A program made the position numbers and the translations under genes. Under the pieces are notes generated by a model. That model did not search any database and had not been told where the DNA came from. It saw nothing but the letters and a program-made list of their open reading frames with translations. A stretch of 32,493 nt of DNA from an uncultured Verrucomicrobiae bacterium (GTDB lineage: Bacteria > Verrucomicrobiota > Verrucomicrobiia > JADLBR01 > CALLMV01), in assembly GCA_938005615.1 (NCBI GenBank), contig CALLMV010000047.1, forward strand, positions 1 to 32,493, given 5' to 3'. Shown piece by piece: positions 14,229 through 23,001 of this stretch. Within the stretch, counting starts at the first letter, position 1. Each line of letters opens with the position of its first letter.

Positions 14229-16104
14229 ATGACTAGCCAAGAAGAAGAGAACCCCAAGGTCTCAACACTTCTGGGGCCTCAGCCTAATGGCTTTGCTTAC
14301 CTGGCGCGGATTGCATTTCGTTATCCTGCCCTGCTTTTGTGGATTGTGTTACTCGCCCTGTTGACGGGCCTCATTATCGCCCCACCCCTTATCTTGCGAA
14401 GATTATTATTGATGAGCTCATCTTCAAGAATAACCCCTCCAGCGAGGTGCAAAGCGTAGCAGGTTTTTTTGGCATATCCGACACCGTTATCATGATCGCA
14501 CTTCTGGTGGGATTGGGTGTCTTTATGAAGTTGTTTGCTTCTGCGATCAATGGTTGGCAAAGCAACTTCATTTTGAGGATCACGCGAAACGGCTTATACG
14601 AAACTCGTTTGCGGGCCGCACTTCGTGTTATTGGGGCCAGCCAGAGATTTTTGAGGGAATGGAGCCGGCACGCATCGCTTCCCGCTTAAGCCACGATGTG
14701 AACCAAATGGACGGATCTGTTTGGAGTTTGCTCAAGCAAGTAGTTTCTTCGTTCTTTTTGATCTGCATCATTATTTTGTTCATGCTGTTCATGAATCCGT
14801 TTCTTACTGCTGTGATTTTAATCACACTACCTCTCACTGCGTTCATCACGTACTTCGTTTACAGGATGAACTACCGATTTAATCAGAAAGAGTCCGACCG
14901 CGTTGCTTCCCTGACCGCCATTAGCACAGAGATGTTTAACGCAATTAAGTTAGTACGCATGTTTAATTCAGAGCCTTTCTTCCTCAAGCGCTTTGCTCAG
15001 CGTGCCGAAGATTTGCGGCGCGAAGGCATCGCGCACTGGACAAGTGTTCACACCTCGAATTTTTACATGGGCTTCCTTTCCAACTTAGGCGGCGACCTCT
15101 TCCTTTTGGTAGGTGGGTATCTCGCCTTGGAGGGACAAATTTCATTTGGAGAATTTTTTGCGTTCTTCAGTTATCAAGCCATGCTGTGGGGCCCGATTAA
15201 TATTTTGTTGAATACCGGCACGATGATTCAAACCGGCGCAGCTTCCGCTCAAAAGGTAGCTACTCTCGAACAAGCCCCCCAGGAGCCTTACTTAGAAAAA
15301 GAAAATACGAGGTTCTCTGCGCCATTCCGCGGAGAGATACAGTGCCAAGACCTCTGTTTTCATTACCAGCCCAACGACCCCGTACTGCGTGATGTGAATC
15401 TGACCATCAGGCCGGGCACAATGACAGCACTTGTCGGCCAGTCCGGCTCCGGCAAGACGACCTTATCATCCCTGATCACCGGCTTATACTTGCCAACTGG
15501 AGGTCGATTGTTGGTGGATGGAATTGAAGTGCGCGACTGGGATTTGCGTGTGCTGCGCTCACACATGGGAATCGTCCTTCAAGATGCCACACTGTTTAAT
15601 GATACACTCCGCGCTAACATCACGATGGGGCGTGAAGACGTAAGCGATGAACGCATCTGGGCGGCACTATCGCTCGCACACATAGATGATTTCGTACGCA
15701 GTATGAAAGACGGCCTCAATACATTAGTCGGCGTTAATGGAATGAGACTCTCTGGTGGACAGCGTCAGCGCATCGCAATTGCCCGAGTTTTTCTAAAAGA
15801 CCCTAAACTCATCATCCTGGATGAGGCCACCAGTGCATTGGATTCAGAAACTGAAAAAGCAATCCAACGTTCGTTTGATGCATTGATGTCCGGAAGGACA
15901 AGTGTCGTCATTGCTCACCGCCTGTCCACAATTTACAGAGCAGACCAAATTGTCGTCCTACACCAAGGGCGCATCGTTGAGATCGGTACCCACGAGGAGC
16001 TCACAAGCCGCAAAGATGGTCACTACCGACATCTATACGAAGCTCAAGTCGAAGGCATGATCCCCATGAGTGGTGCCACGCGCCCAGAGCGTTCGATACA
16101 CTGA
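14229..16104 (+). pseudogene. ABCB/MsbA-type ABC exporter broken by two single-base frameshifts
   Basis: The coding signal runs through three frames in turn. Frame A gives MTSQEEENPKV up to LLTGLIIAPP (14229 to about 14388). Frame B gives AKIIIDELIF up to RVIGASQRF (about 14392 to 14650). Frame C gives FEGMEPARIASRLSHDVNQ to the TGA at 16104. Adding one base in the C4 run near 14385-14388 and one in the T5 run at 14648-14652 restores a single protein of about 625 residues. The rest is well preserved: membrane helices, Walker A GQSGSGKTT (about 15435), the LSGGQRQRIAIAR signature (about 15748), Walker B LIILDEATSALD (about 15808) and the switch AHRLS. Intact relatives flip or export lipids such as lipid A precursors. 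Both lesions sit in homopolymers, so sequencing error is a real alternative to recent inactivation. Confidence 0.85.
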
Positions 16105-16199
16105 GAAATCACGACCTACTGACTAACATTCCTGCCTAAATCACCGTTACTCGCAAAACTCGTTTGTGCTGATACTCTCTTCGTAGTACTCAAACATAT

Positions 16200-16958
16200 A
16201 TGCTCAGACTTGGTGTTAACGTGGATCATGTAGCAACACTCCGGCAAGCCAGATACCGCGGCTTGCATACAGCAAAATTTGCTGAACCCGATCCACTGGC
16301 CTTCGCACTAGCCGCTCAAAAAGTCGGCGCTCATGGTATTACCGCACATCTACGCGAGGATCGCAGACACATGCAGGAGAGCGACATCCTTGCTTTGCGT
16401 CGCAAAGTGGAAATACCACTCAATCTCGAAATGGCAGCAACACCAGAAATGGTCGCTTTTGCAAAAAAAATCCGTCCTCCGCATGTCTGCTTGGTTCCTG
16501 AAAAACGCGAAGAACTCACCACAGAGGGCGGGTTAGATGTCATCTCAGATTTGCAGAGAATTTCTCAAATAACTGCAGAACTTCAGAAAATTCGTGCTCG
16601 GGTCAGTCTTTTTATCGACCCAGACCCCAAGCAAGTGGAATCAGCAGCGATTGCTGGTGCGGACGTGGTTGAACTTCACACCGGAACATACGCACACGCA
16701 AAAACCAAAAGCCAGCGAACACACGAGATCCGCCGCTTGATCGAGGCAGCCTTCAAAGCCCATCAACTCGGTTTGGAGGTTCATGCTGGTCACGGACTGA
16801 ATTACGAAAACTTACTCGGTATACTCATCGTTCCCGGCCTCAACGAAGTGAACATCGGACACTCCATCATCAGCCGCGCGCTTTCAGTGGGTGCCGAGAG
16901 GGCTGTGCGAGACATGCTACACATTGTAAAAAAATATCGCCTGTCGAGTCGTTCATGA
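16200..16958 (+). CDS. pdxJ: Pyridoxine 5'-phosphate synthase PdxJ
   Basis: 252 residues, a TIM-barrel enzyme. Diagnostic stretches are LRLGVNVDHVATLRQAR (N-terminus), ITAHLREDRRHMQESDI, NLEMAATPEM, CLVPEKREELTTEGGLDV, VSLFIDPDP, VELHTGTYA, EVHAGHGLNYEN and EVNIGHSIISRAL. It condenses 1-deoxy-xylulose 5-phosphate with 3-amino-2-oxopropyl phosphate to make pyridoxine 5'-phosphate in the cytoplasm, so this organism should use the DXP-dependent vitamin B6 route. The product feeds PLP to enzymes such as the aminotransferase at 9347. It overlaps acpS by 4 bases (ATGA), a widespread pdxJ-acpS arrangement implying coupled translation. Confidence 0.97.
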   Translation: MLRLGVNVDHVATLRQARYRGLHTAKFAEPDPLAFALAAQKVGAHGITAHLREDRRHMQESDILALRRKVEIPLNLEMAATPEMVAFAKKIRPPHVCLVPEKREELTTEGGLDVISDLQRISQITAELQKIRARVSLFIDPDPKQVESAAIAGADVVELHTGTYAHAKTKSQRTHEIRRLIEAAFKAHQLGLEVHAGHGLNYENLLGILIVPGLNEVNIGHSIISRALSVGAERAVRDMLHIVKKYRLSSRS

Positions 16959-17332
16959 TCACTGGCATTGGTATAGATACTATTGAAAACACTCGAGTCG
17001 CCGAGGCTCTTTCTCGACACGGCGAGCGTTTCGCAAAGCGTATTCTATCTGAATCTGAGCTTAATCAGTGGCGAGGCCGTTCCCAATCACCACTCTTCTT
17101 GGCGTCTCGCTGGGCAGTCAAAGAAGCTGTATCGAAAGCGCTCGGTTGTGGTATCGGCGCGCATCTAGGCTGGCATGATATTCTCGTGCGTAACAACGTT
17201 GAAGGACGGCCAGAAGTATGCCCGACAGAAAAACTCAACCTCGCACTGCACAAAATTTCTGCTCAACGCGTTCTCATTTCAATCACGCATACCCGTCACA
17301 GCAGCAGCGCAATAGCTGTAATTCTTTCATAA
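16955..17332 (+). CDS. acpS: Holo-[acyl-carrier-protein] synthase AcpS
   Basis: 125 residues, typical. Motifs of the phosphopantetheinyl transferase family: GIGIDTIENTRVAEAL near the N-terminus, with the magnesium-binding Asp in GxD; RILSESELNQW; and SRWAVKEAVSKALGCGIG, with the second metal-binding Glu. The C-terminal strand is VLISITHTRHSSSAIAVIL, where most relatives read SLSHT. It transfers the 4'-phosphopantetheine arm from coenzyme A to apo-ACP for fatty-acid synthesis. The ATG overlaps the pdxJ stop by four bases. Confidence 0.95.
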   Translation: MITGIGIDTIENTRVAEALSRHGERFAKRILSESELNQWRGRSQSPLFLASRWAVKEAVSKALGCGIGAHLGWHDILVRNNVEGRPEVCPTEKLNLALHKISAQRVLISITHTRHSSSAIAVILS

Positions 17333-17421
17333 TTACGCACGGATTTGAAAATTGAAAAAAGAGATTTGATTCACTGCAATTCCTTGCTTGCACGCAGATT
17401 TCTAGAAGCGATATCTGCCCT

Positions 17422-18258
17422 GTGAAATTCGATAACAAAAGACCCGAAAAAAAATTGACTCGCTATCGCACCGAAAAATTCCCATTCGCTCTCAGTATCG
17501 CTGGCTCGGATTGCTCTGGGGGTGCTGGGGTCCAAGCCGATCTGAAAACCTTTTCCCAGCTCGGGGTTTATGGGGCATCTGCCATCACATGTGTTGTGGC
17601 AGAACACGCCAAACACGTGGGAAGCATAATTAACATTCCACCTGAAATCATCTCCGAGCAAATCACTCTCTGCTGCGACGCTCTGCCTTTGGGGGCCATA
17701 AAGACTGGTATGCTACCGACTCCAGCAATTATCCGAGCAGTGGCTCGTGCAGTATCTCGCAGCAAGACACCTCTAATTGTAGATCCTGTAATGGTTGCAT
17801 CCACTGGAACGCCACTCATCAGCTCGGCAGCGATTCGTTTGCTTCGTACTGAACTCCTCCCTCTAGCCACTTTAATCACACCCAACCTCCACGAAGCCTC
17901 CATACTACTGGATGGGCAAGAAATATCTCATCGTAACATCATCGAATCCGCACAAAAAATGGCGAAGACTTATTCCTGCGCTGTATTACTTAAAGGCGGA
18001 CACCTTCCGGGCAAGATGTGCCGCGATGTCTTGGTTTTAGGAGAAGAACATTACTTGTATGAATCCGAAAGAATAACAGGACGCAACACCCATGGATCAG
18101 GCTGTACGCTTTCTGCAGCAATCACCGCTTATCTCAGCAAGCGCCTTGATTTGCAGACAGCCTGCGCCCGCGCAAAGCAATTCTTCAACACCTGTATCCT
18201 CAACGCCGTGCCTACACGAGTTGGCCGCTTGCTCAACCACCAACACACGAAGCTTTAA
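17422..18258 (+). CDS. thiD: Hydroxymethylpyrimidine/phosphomethylpyrimidine kinase ThiD
   Basis: 278 residues from a GTG start at 17422 (no ATG lies upstream of the first domain strand in this frame). Ribokinase-fold features: [21 protein letters not shown] near residue 30, [53 protein letters not shown], and the C-terminal anion hole [19 protein letters not shown]. It phosphorylates HMP and HMP-P in thiamine synthesis in the cytoplasm. No TPP riboswitch-like sequence is recognisable in the 89-base leader. It converges with the TolC-family gene; 12 bases separate the stops. Confidence 0.95.
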   Translation: MKFDNKRPEKKLTRYRTEKFPFALSIAGSDCSGGAGVQADLKTFSQLGVYGASAITCVVAEHAKHVGSIINIPPEIISEQITLCCDALPLGAIKTGMLPTPAIIRAVARAVSRSKTPLIVDPVMVASTGTPLISSAAIRLLRTELLPLATLITPNLHEASILLDGQEISHRNIIESAQKMAKTYSCAVLLKGGHLPGKMCRDVLVLGEEHYLYESERITGRNTHGSGCTLSAAITAYLSKRLDLQTACARAKQFFNTCILNAVPTRVGRLLNHQHTKL

Positions 18259-18270
18259 GCTACTGCAAAA

Positions 18271-19860
18271 TTAACGCAAGCGGCTTCCTCCAGGGCGCGT
18301 TGGCGTGTCTGTAGATCCGCTTTTTTCGGATGCCTCAACATCTTGTGATTTTTTGGAGGAGGTTGTCGGAGAGTTGTTAGACATTTTTTCAGATGTATCT
18401 ACGATGGACTTTTTCACGTTAAACGCCAGACTACTAGTCCGATTGAGCAACGCTACGGCGGACTGCAGATCGTGCCTTGCGGTAAGCTGAGCCGTAGAAG
18501 CTTGTGTGAGTGCCACACGTGAATTGAGAACATCAAGCTGAGTCGCTGCACCCGCATCAAAGCGAGTCATTGCCAAGCGCAAAGCCTCTCGCGCCTGCTC
18601 CACTGTCTTCTGCGATGCATTGACTAATTCCAACGCTTCGATGTAGCGCGAGTAGGCTTCACGAACTTCCAAATCAAGAAGCCGCATCCGTTCAGTCGTA
18701 TTAATCTCTGCAACACTTTGGGCAGCGCGAGCTTGATGGATGTTACCGTACACTGCCAGCCCATCAAACAGGTCCCAGCTTCCACCAATACCTGCTCGAT
18801 AACCAGAATCCGTCCGGCTCCAATCGTTGGACAACTGTTCCTTTAAAATGGAGTAAGACACGAAAGCTGTCAGTCTAGGATAGAGCTGCGAGTAGGCTTG
18901 TCGAAGCGTTTGCTCACGCACTTCCTCCAAAGCGTATAATTGTTTCACCAGTGGCCTCTTTGTGCGAGAGGACTCTAAAGCCTCTGTCAAAGTAATGCGG
19001 GGCGCGACAGCATCCAAGCTGCCTTGGAGCTTCAGTGGCGGGGTTATCTCCGTACTGGCAGGATTGTCCATTCCAAGCACGACAGATAACCGCTGTAAGG
19101 CAAGCCGATGGGCGTTTTCTGCCCGGATCAAGGCAGGTCGGGCGTTTGCCAACTCTACCTCCGCTCTTAACACATTAAAACGTGGCACTGTGCCGGCTTC
19201 AAACCTGCGGCGCTGGTTCTCAAGTTCCTCTTCAAGCAACTTGATCGACTCACGCTCCACTGCGATCAACTCGCGGGTAAGTAAAGCTCGCAGGAATGCA
19301 GATCGGACGTCAAATATTACCTGTAAAACCGTTTCCTCAAATCCTGCCAGGGCAATCTCTCTTTCTAGCTTAGCAGCGGCAATCGACGAACGAGTCCCAA
19401 AGCCGTCAAAAATTGTCTTCGAAAGCGTGACCGTGACATCCCACTGTTCGTTCGTTGGAAGCCTTCGCCCACCCCTCTGCCCACCACCGAGTGGAATAGT
19501 CACGTCACTTCCCCCGGGGCCGATTGGCAGAGTGATCGTAGAGGGGCCTCGTTCAAATTGAGCGTTAAAACGTGACTTCGTAAGATATTCATCATCCGCT
19601 GTAAGATTCGCGGATACACTAAGCCGCGGCAGTGCAGGGCCGCGCCTGCTCATCACCAATCCCTGTGCTCGATAAATTTCTTCCCTTGCGCGGAGGATGT
19701 CAGGATTTTGCCTGAGGGCTAGTTCCACAGCTTCTGCTTCTGTGAGCAGGGTAGCTGTTGCGGGTGTCTTTTTTTTCTGCGACTGACCAGTGGCCGCCAC
19801 GCTCATTCCGAGTGTTAATACAATAAGAAGCAGTCGTTTGATGTTATAAAAAATTTTCAC
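18271..19860 (-). CDS. TolC-family outer-membrane efflux protein
   Basis: About 529 residues from the GTG at 19860, which directly precedes a good signal peptide (KIFYNIKRLLLIVLTLGMSVAATGQ). An in-frame ATG at 19944 would add 28 residues unlike a signal sequence. The mature part has the duplicated outer-membrane efflux protein layout: LTEAEAVELALRQNPDI, long heptad-rich helices (ELENQRRRFEAGTVPRFNVLRAEVEL and the matching second repeat with RFDAGAATQLDVLNSRVALTQA), and a strand-rich centre. The C-terminus is a Ser/Lys/Glu-rich disordered tail. Such proteins are trimeric tunnels across the outer membrane and periplasm for ABC, RND or MFS exporters and type I secretion. No partner pump is adjacent; the broken exporter at 14229 is of a type that normally does not use TolC. 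Confidence 0.92.
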   Translation of the reverse strand: MKIFYNIKRLLLIVLTLGMSVAATGQSQKKKTPATATLLTEAEAVELALRQNPDILRAREEIYRAQGLVMSRRGPALPRLSVSANLTADDEYLTKSRFNAQFERGPSTITLPIGPGGSDVTIPLGGGQRGGRRLPTNEQWDVTVTLSKTIFDGFGTRSSIAAAKLEREIALAGFEETVLQVIFDVRSAFLRALLTRELIAVERESIKLLEEELENQRRRFEAGTVPRFNVLRAEVELANARPALIRAENAHRLALQRLSVVLGMDNPASTEITPPLKLQGSLDAVAPRITLTEALESSRTKRPLVKQLYALEEVREQTLRQAYSQLYPRLTAFVSYSILKEQLSNDWSRTDSGYRAGIGGSWDLFDGLAVYGNIHQARAAQSVAEINTTERMRLLDLEVREAYSRYIEALELVNASQKTVEQAREALRLAMTRFDAGAATQLDVLNSRVALTQASTAQLTARHDLQSAVALLNRTSSLAFNVKKSIVDTSEKMSNNSPTTSSKKSQDVEASEKSGSTDTPTRPGGSRLR

Positions 19861-19950
19861 AGATTTCTTACTACACGTGCAAAACAAGTATTCAACAACC
19901 GCGTTTCTATACCTGAAGATGGCCTCAATTCTTACGGCTGCCACTGACGA

Positions 19951-20295
19951 TTAGGCCTCACGAAAAATGAAGAACACGGCTCCAATAAGGCATAGACCTG
20001 CCCAAAAATAATTCCACGTAACTGGCACACGCATGTAAAAAAGGGAAAAGGGTACGAACACCGTTAAAGTAATCACCTCTTGGAGAATTTTTAGCTGAGG
20101 CAGGCTGAGCACTTGATGTCCAATCCTATTCGCGGGCACTTGAAGGCAATATTCAAAAAAAGCAATCCCCCAACTTATAAATATGGCTACCCAAAGCGGG
20201 GAGGTTTTCAGTGCTTTTAGATGGCCGTACCAGGCAAAAGTCATGAAAATATTAGATGCAGTCAGTAGAGTTAAAAATTTAAGAACAGAACTCAT
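19951..20295 (-). CDS. DUF486 (DMT-superfamily) membrane protein
   Basis: 114 residues with four membrane helices. The sequence has the strongly conserved DUF486 stretches: LTASNIFMTFAWYGHLK, SWGIAFFEYCLQVPANRIG (residues 40-60), LPQLKILQEVITLTVFVPFS and a final WAGLCLIGAVFFIF helix. The family belongs to the drug/metabolite transporter superfamily by fold but has no known substrate. It lies 90 bases upstream of the TolC-family start on the same strand, so the two may be co-transcribed. The 170 bases upstream (20296-20465) hold no gene or recognisable signal. Confidence 0.92.
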   Translation of the reverse strand: MSSVLKFLTLLTASNIFMTFAWYGHLKALKTSPLWVAIFISWGIAFFEYCLQVPANRIGHQVLSLPQLKILQEVITLTVFVPFSLFYMRVPVTWNYFWAGLCLIGAVFFIFREA

Positions 20296-20465
20296 AACGA
20301 GTTCCTAGCTACTAAAGTAAAAAATTCACGCTGTTTTCAGAATATTCGGTTTTTTCAATTGGCTCATTACCTTATGGAGTGCTTTATCCCAAGTGCTCAT
20401 CATAATAATCCCTTGAGTTAGCTACATTGCCGAAGCCAATTTGCATTAACCAAGTGTGCGAATGC

Positions 20466-22115
20466 CTAGAGCATCCTTTCCAATTCCAGCTTTCCCGATT
20501 CGATGGCCGTTTTTACTTGTTTATTTAAGCTAAACCAAGGTTGCAATTGGCTCGGTGTGAAAACGCGACTCATCACCACGTAATTGCTCGTTTGGTGGCC
20601 GCTGATCCCAGCATCTAACACCAGTTTCCAATCCTTGCTCTGGTAAGTATCTCGTACCAATAGTGAATCCTCCCCCCATTCAAAAACACGCTCATAACAA
20701 AATGGCGCTGATAGCCTTCCAGTAATGAGCATTTTTTGCAAGACCCTACGTACCAAATTAGGGTAACGCTTTCCAAAAGTGAGCATAAAGACTCGCAGTA
20801 GCAACAATTTGGCTGGGGTCATCATTTTATGTTTTGCCCAACTCATTCTACCTTTAATCGTCACCTTGTTATCTTCAACCAAACGAGCATGCCCGCCGAG
20901 CAGATGCGCTACGGCATTTCGAGTCGCATTTCCCCGGTGTTTGCACAAAAGACTAAGTTGAGTATCAGTGGCAACCAGTTGCCCATTGAGAAAAGTTTTA
21001 AAGGTTCCTCCCTTGTTTAAGGCGATATATGTTTCGCGATTGCCCCGCCTATCGATGAGCCAACCGGCCGCAGGAAAATACACCCTCCCACGAGTCCTCT
21101 CCAGCGGGCCTGGTCTTGATCCAGTATAAAAATCCAATCCTGTAAGCAAGTAGTTCCACGTATGGTGTCCAATTAAATGATCGTCTTCATACGCGGGCTT
21201 GCGTCCCGTAAAAATCTGACTTACCACAGCGTCGTTTATCGCAAGGGCGCGCGGCATCCAATATCCGCACAACTCCAGGCCATGAGGAAAATAATTGTAC
21301 GTGGAGCGCGAACCACACTCCCCTCCAAAGGTGCCATCTGGATGCACTACTTCCGCAGTGATATTGACAGCTCTTACCAAACTCTGGCGGATGTCATCTC
21401 TCGAAGGCTTCAATGCCAGAAGCCTCGCCAGACAACTTATAGTCAAGGTGTGATAACCAGGGTCGAAACCTTCATATTCGTTAAACCATCCCTCAGGGTC
21501 CTGCCAAGAAAGAATAAGATCTATTCGTTCATCTCTCTTTGCGTCCCAACGATGAGTGCCAAGCAGTCGAGAAAGAAGCTCTGTTGCCAGAGCGATCAAA
21601 GCCTGATGGTTCGATAACCTTCCACTCTCCACATGACTCAGTAGCCATTCCAAACGTCTGGAAAGAAATGCCAGCAGCTCGGAATCGCGCAATCCTAGCA
21701 AACGATAAGTTTCTATGCCCGCAAGCAGTGAAAATGCACTGGCACCGGCCGCTTTCTCGTAAGGAAAATAATCGTCGCAAGAACTATCACTGTGCGCACT
21801 GCGCTTAGCAAACACCAAACCTGCAAAAGCCGCCTCGCCCACCGCAGGATTCCTGAAAAATCTATTCCCGGGCAGATCATGAGCGTATAAAATCGCTAGT
21901 GGATATGAAAATTCCTGCGCCATCCCACTGGGAAAATCAATAATTCTGTACTGCCAATAATTTCTATCAAAACAACCATACGTTGGGCTATGCGGATTGC
22001 GATCCTGTAAACTTAGAATTTTGGGAATGTTCTCATATCCAGCACGCAACCACGCCAACCGATTCGGATGCATCTCTGGGGACACGTTCTTCACAGCGGA
22101 TTGTTTCATGCACAA
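20466..22115 (-). CDS. Toroid-fold protein resembling heparinase II/III-type polysaccharide lyases
   Basis: 549 residues, with no signal peptide or membrane segment visible. The first 330 residues are helix-rich with paired motifs typical of an (alpha/alpha) toroid: FSYPLAILYA, WFNEYEGFDPGYHTLTISCLARLL, HPDGTFGGECGSRSTYNYFPHGLEL. The remainder looks strand-rich (PAAGWLIDRRGNRETYIALNKGG, VTIKGRMSW, VFEWGEDSLLVRDTY). This two-part architecture is that of heparinase II/III-like lyases and related glycan enzymes, and such genes often accompany exopolysaccharide loci. The assignment is by architecture only; catalytic residues are not certain, though the Tyr/His cluster in YNYFPHG and HHTWNY would suit. 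The ATG at 22115 is 28 bases after tRNA-Ser; a second ATG is at 22073. Confidence 0.65.
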   Translation of the reverse strand: MCMKQSAVKNVSPEMHPNRLAWLRAGYENIPKILSLQDRNPHSPTYGCFDRNYWQYRIIDFPSGMAQEFSYPLAILYAHDLPGNRFFRNPAVGEAAFAGLVFAKRSAHSDSSCDDYFPYEKAAGASAFSLLAGIETYRLLGLRDSELLAFLSRRLEWLLSHVESGRLSNHQALIALATELLSRLLGTHRWDAKRDERIDLILSWQDPEGWFNEYEGFDPGYHTLTISCLARLLALKPSRDDIRQSLVRAVNITAEVVHPDGTFGGECGSRSTYNYFPHGLELCGYWMPRALAINDAVVSQIFTGRKPAYEDDHLIGHHTWNYLLTGLDFYTGSRPGPLERTRGRVYFPAAGWLIDRRGNRETYIALNKGGTFKTFLNGQLVATDTQLSLLCKHRGNATRNAVAHLLGGHARLVEDNKVTIKGRMSWAKHKMMTPAKLLLLRVFMLTFGKRYPNLVRRVLQKMLITGRLSAPFCYERVFEWGEDSLLVRDTYQSKDWKLVLDAGISGHQTSNYVVMSRVFTPSQLQPWFSLNKQVKTAIESGKLELERML

Positions 22116-22143
22116 ACAAGATGGTCAATCGACATATTCTCTG

Positions 22144-22233
22144 TGGCGGTGAGGGAGGGATTCGAACCCTCGGAGCCCTTTCGGACTCGGAGCTTTAGCA
22201 AAGCTCTGCTTTAGACCACTCAGCCACCTCACC
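22144..22233 (-). tRNA. tRNA-Ser (anticodon GCU), CCA encoded
   Basis: All arms fold on the minus strand. The acceptor is GGTGAGG with CCTCACC, then discriminator G and encoded CCA (22144-22146). The D-stem is GCT/AGC. The anticodon stem is GAGCT/AGCTC around loop TTGCTAA with anticodon GCT. The long variable arm is GAGTCC-GAAA-GGGCTC, typical of serine tRNAs, and the T-arm is GAGGG-TTCGAAT-CCCTC. It reads AGC and AGU codons. It lies between the methyltransferase and the toroid-fold gene, on the same strand. Confidence 0.97.
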
Positions 22234-22287
22234 GTGAGGTTCTACTACAATACAGAATGTGCCTCGAGTGGCAACATGCTAAAGTTT

Positions 22288-23001
22288 TTATTTTATCAGA
22301 AACAAAGAACCGAGCGTAAACTGTCTTTCTGGCATGCGTCCGTCTAAACTATAACGGCATTCGTTGTCCACAAATGCTTCATCATTCAATAAGTTCAGCC
22401 CCGAATTTTCTAGCCATTTCATTACAGCCGCTTCGTTATTTGGTGCGTGTGGGACCAAACATTCTTCACCGTACTGGAACGTTAAAGTCAATATTCCGCC
22501 GGGTTTGAGCAATTCCGACATTTTTTTGCAAAGCAAGCACTGCGTCTCGACGGAATGACTCTCCAAAAAGGAATGGCAAAAAACCCAGTCAGCCTCCCCT
22601 GCTCCATCAACCGACTCATGAACTAATGAGCGCTCAACCACAGCCAATGCTAAGGATTTTTCTTCAGAAAATTTTCTCGTCGCTTCAACAAGTTCAGGAT
22701 CTTGATCAAGAGTAGTTACAGTGCAGCCTTCCAAGGCAAGATGGTATACAGGAAGACTCGCTGCCCCTCCTACATCAACAACATTCCAGCTTCGTTCCCA
22801 AGGAACAACAGCCAAAGATTTAGCATACTCCCACTGCTCGTGCCAACGCGTTAGCCTCCAACGATGCCTGAGTATTCCATGATGAGCAAAAGGGGTGCCT
22901 TGCCAGAATAATGCACGTGCAGTACGCCCTAGCTGTCTTACACTTTCGGCTATGCGCGGATCTTTAAGATCTTCTCGCATCATGGTGCTGTTAATTTTCA
23001 T
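22288..23001 (-). CDS. SAM-dependent methyltransferase, class I
   Basis: 237 residues. The Rossmann core starts at about residue 72 with NVVDVGGAASLPVYHLALEG (motif I; GxGxxxxP-like, with Gly-Gly), followed by VTTLDQDPELVEA (acidic residue for the ribose), DWVFCHSFLESH and LLKPGGILTLTF. The acceptor is unknown. Its place after a glycosyltransferase in an exopolysaccharide operon suggests a sugar or polymer-end methylation, as in chain-terminating enzymes, but this is inference. The start overlaps the end of the glycosyltransferase gene by 11 bases. Confidence 0.85.
   Translation of the reverse strand: MKINSTMMREDLKDPRIAESVRQLGRTARALFWQGTPFAHHGILRHRWRLTRWHEQWEYAKSLAVVPWERSWNVVDVGGAASLPVYHLALEGCTVTTLDQDPELVEATRKFSEEKSLALAVVERSLVHESVDGAGEADWVFCHSFLESHSVETQCLLCKKMSELLKPGGILTLTFQYGEECLVPHAPNNEAAVMKWLENSGLNLLNDEAFVDNECRYSLDGRMPERQFTLGSLFLIK

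Noticed and set aside
14380-14653. Programmed -1 ribosomal frameshifting in the ABC exporter
   Set aside because: Two consecutive shifts would be needed, and neither site is a proper slippery heptamer with a stimulatory structure; base loss in homopolymers is simpler.
17333-17421. TPP riboswitch before thiD
   Set aside because: The 89-base leader is AT-rich and lacks the conserved CUGAGA and ACCUGA-type elements.
18962-19561. 199-codon open frame on the plus strand opposite the TolC-family gene
   Set aside because: It is Ser/Arg-rich, low-complexity antisense translation of a well-supported gene.
22144-22288. Integrated element at tRNA-Ser
   Set aside because: No integrase gene and no second copy of the tRNA 3' end could be found in the window.
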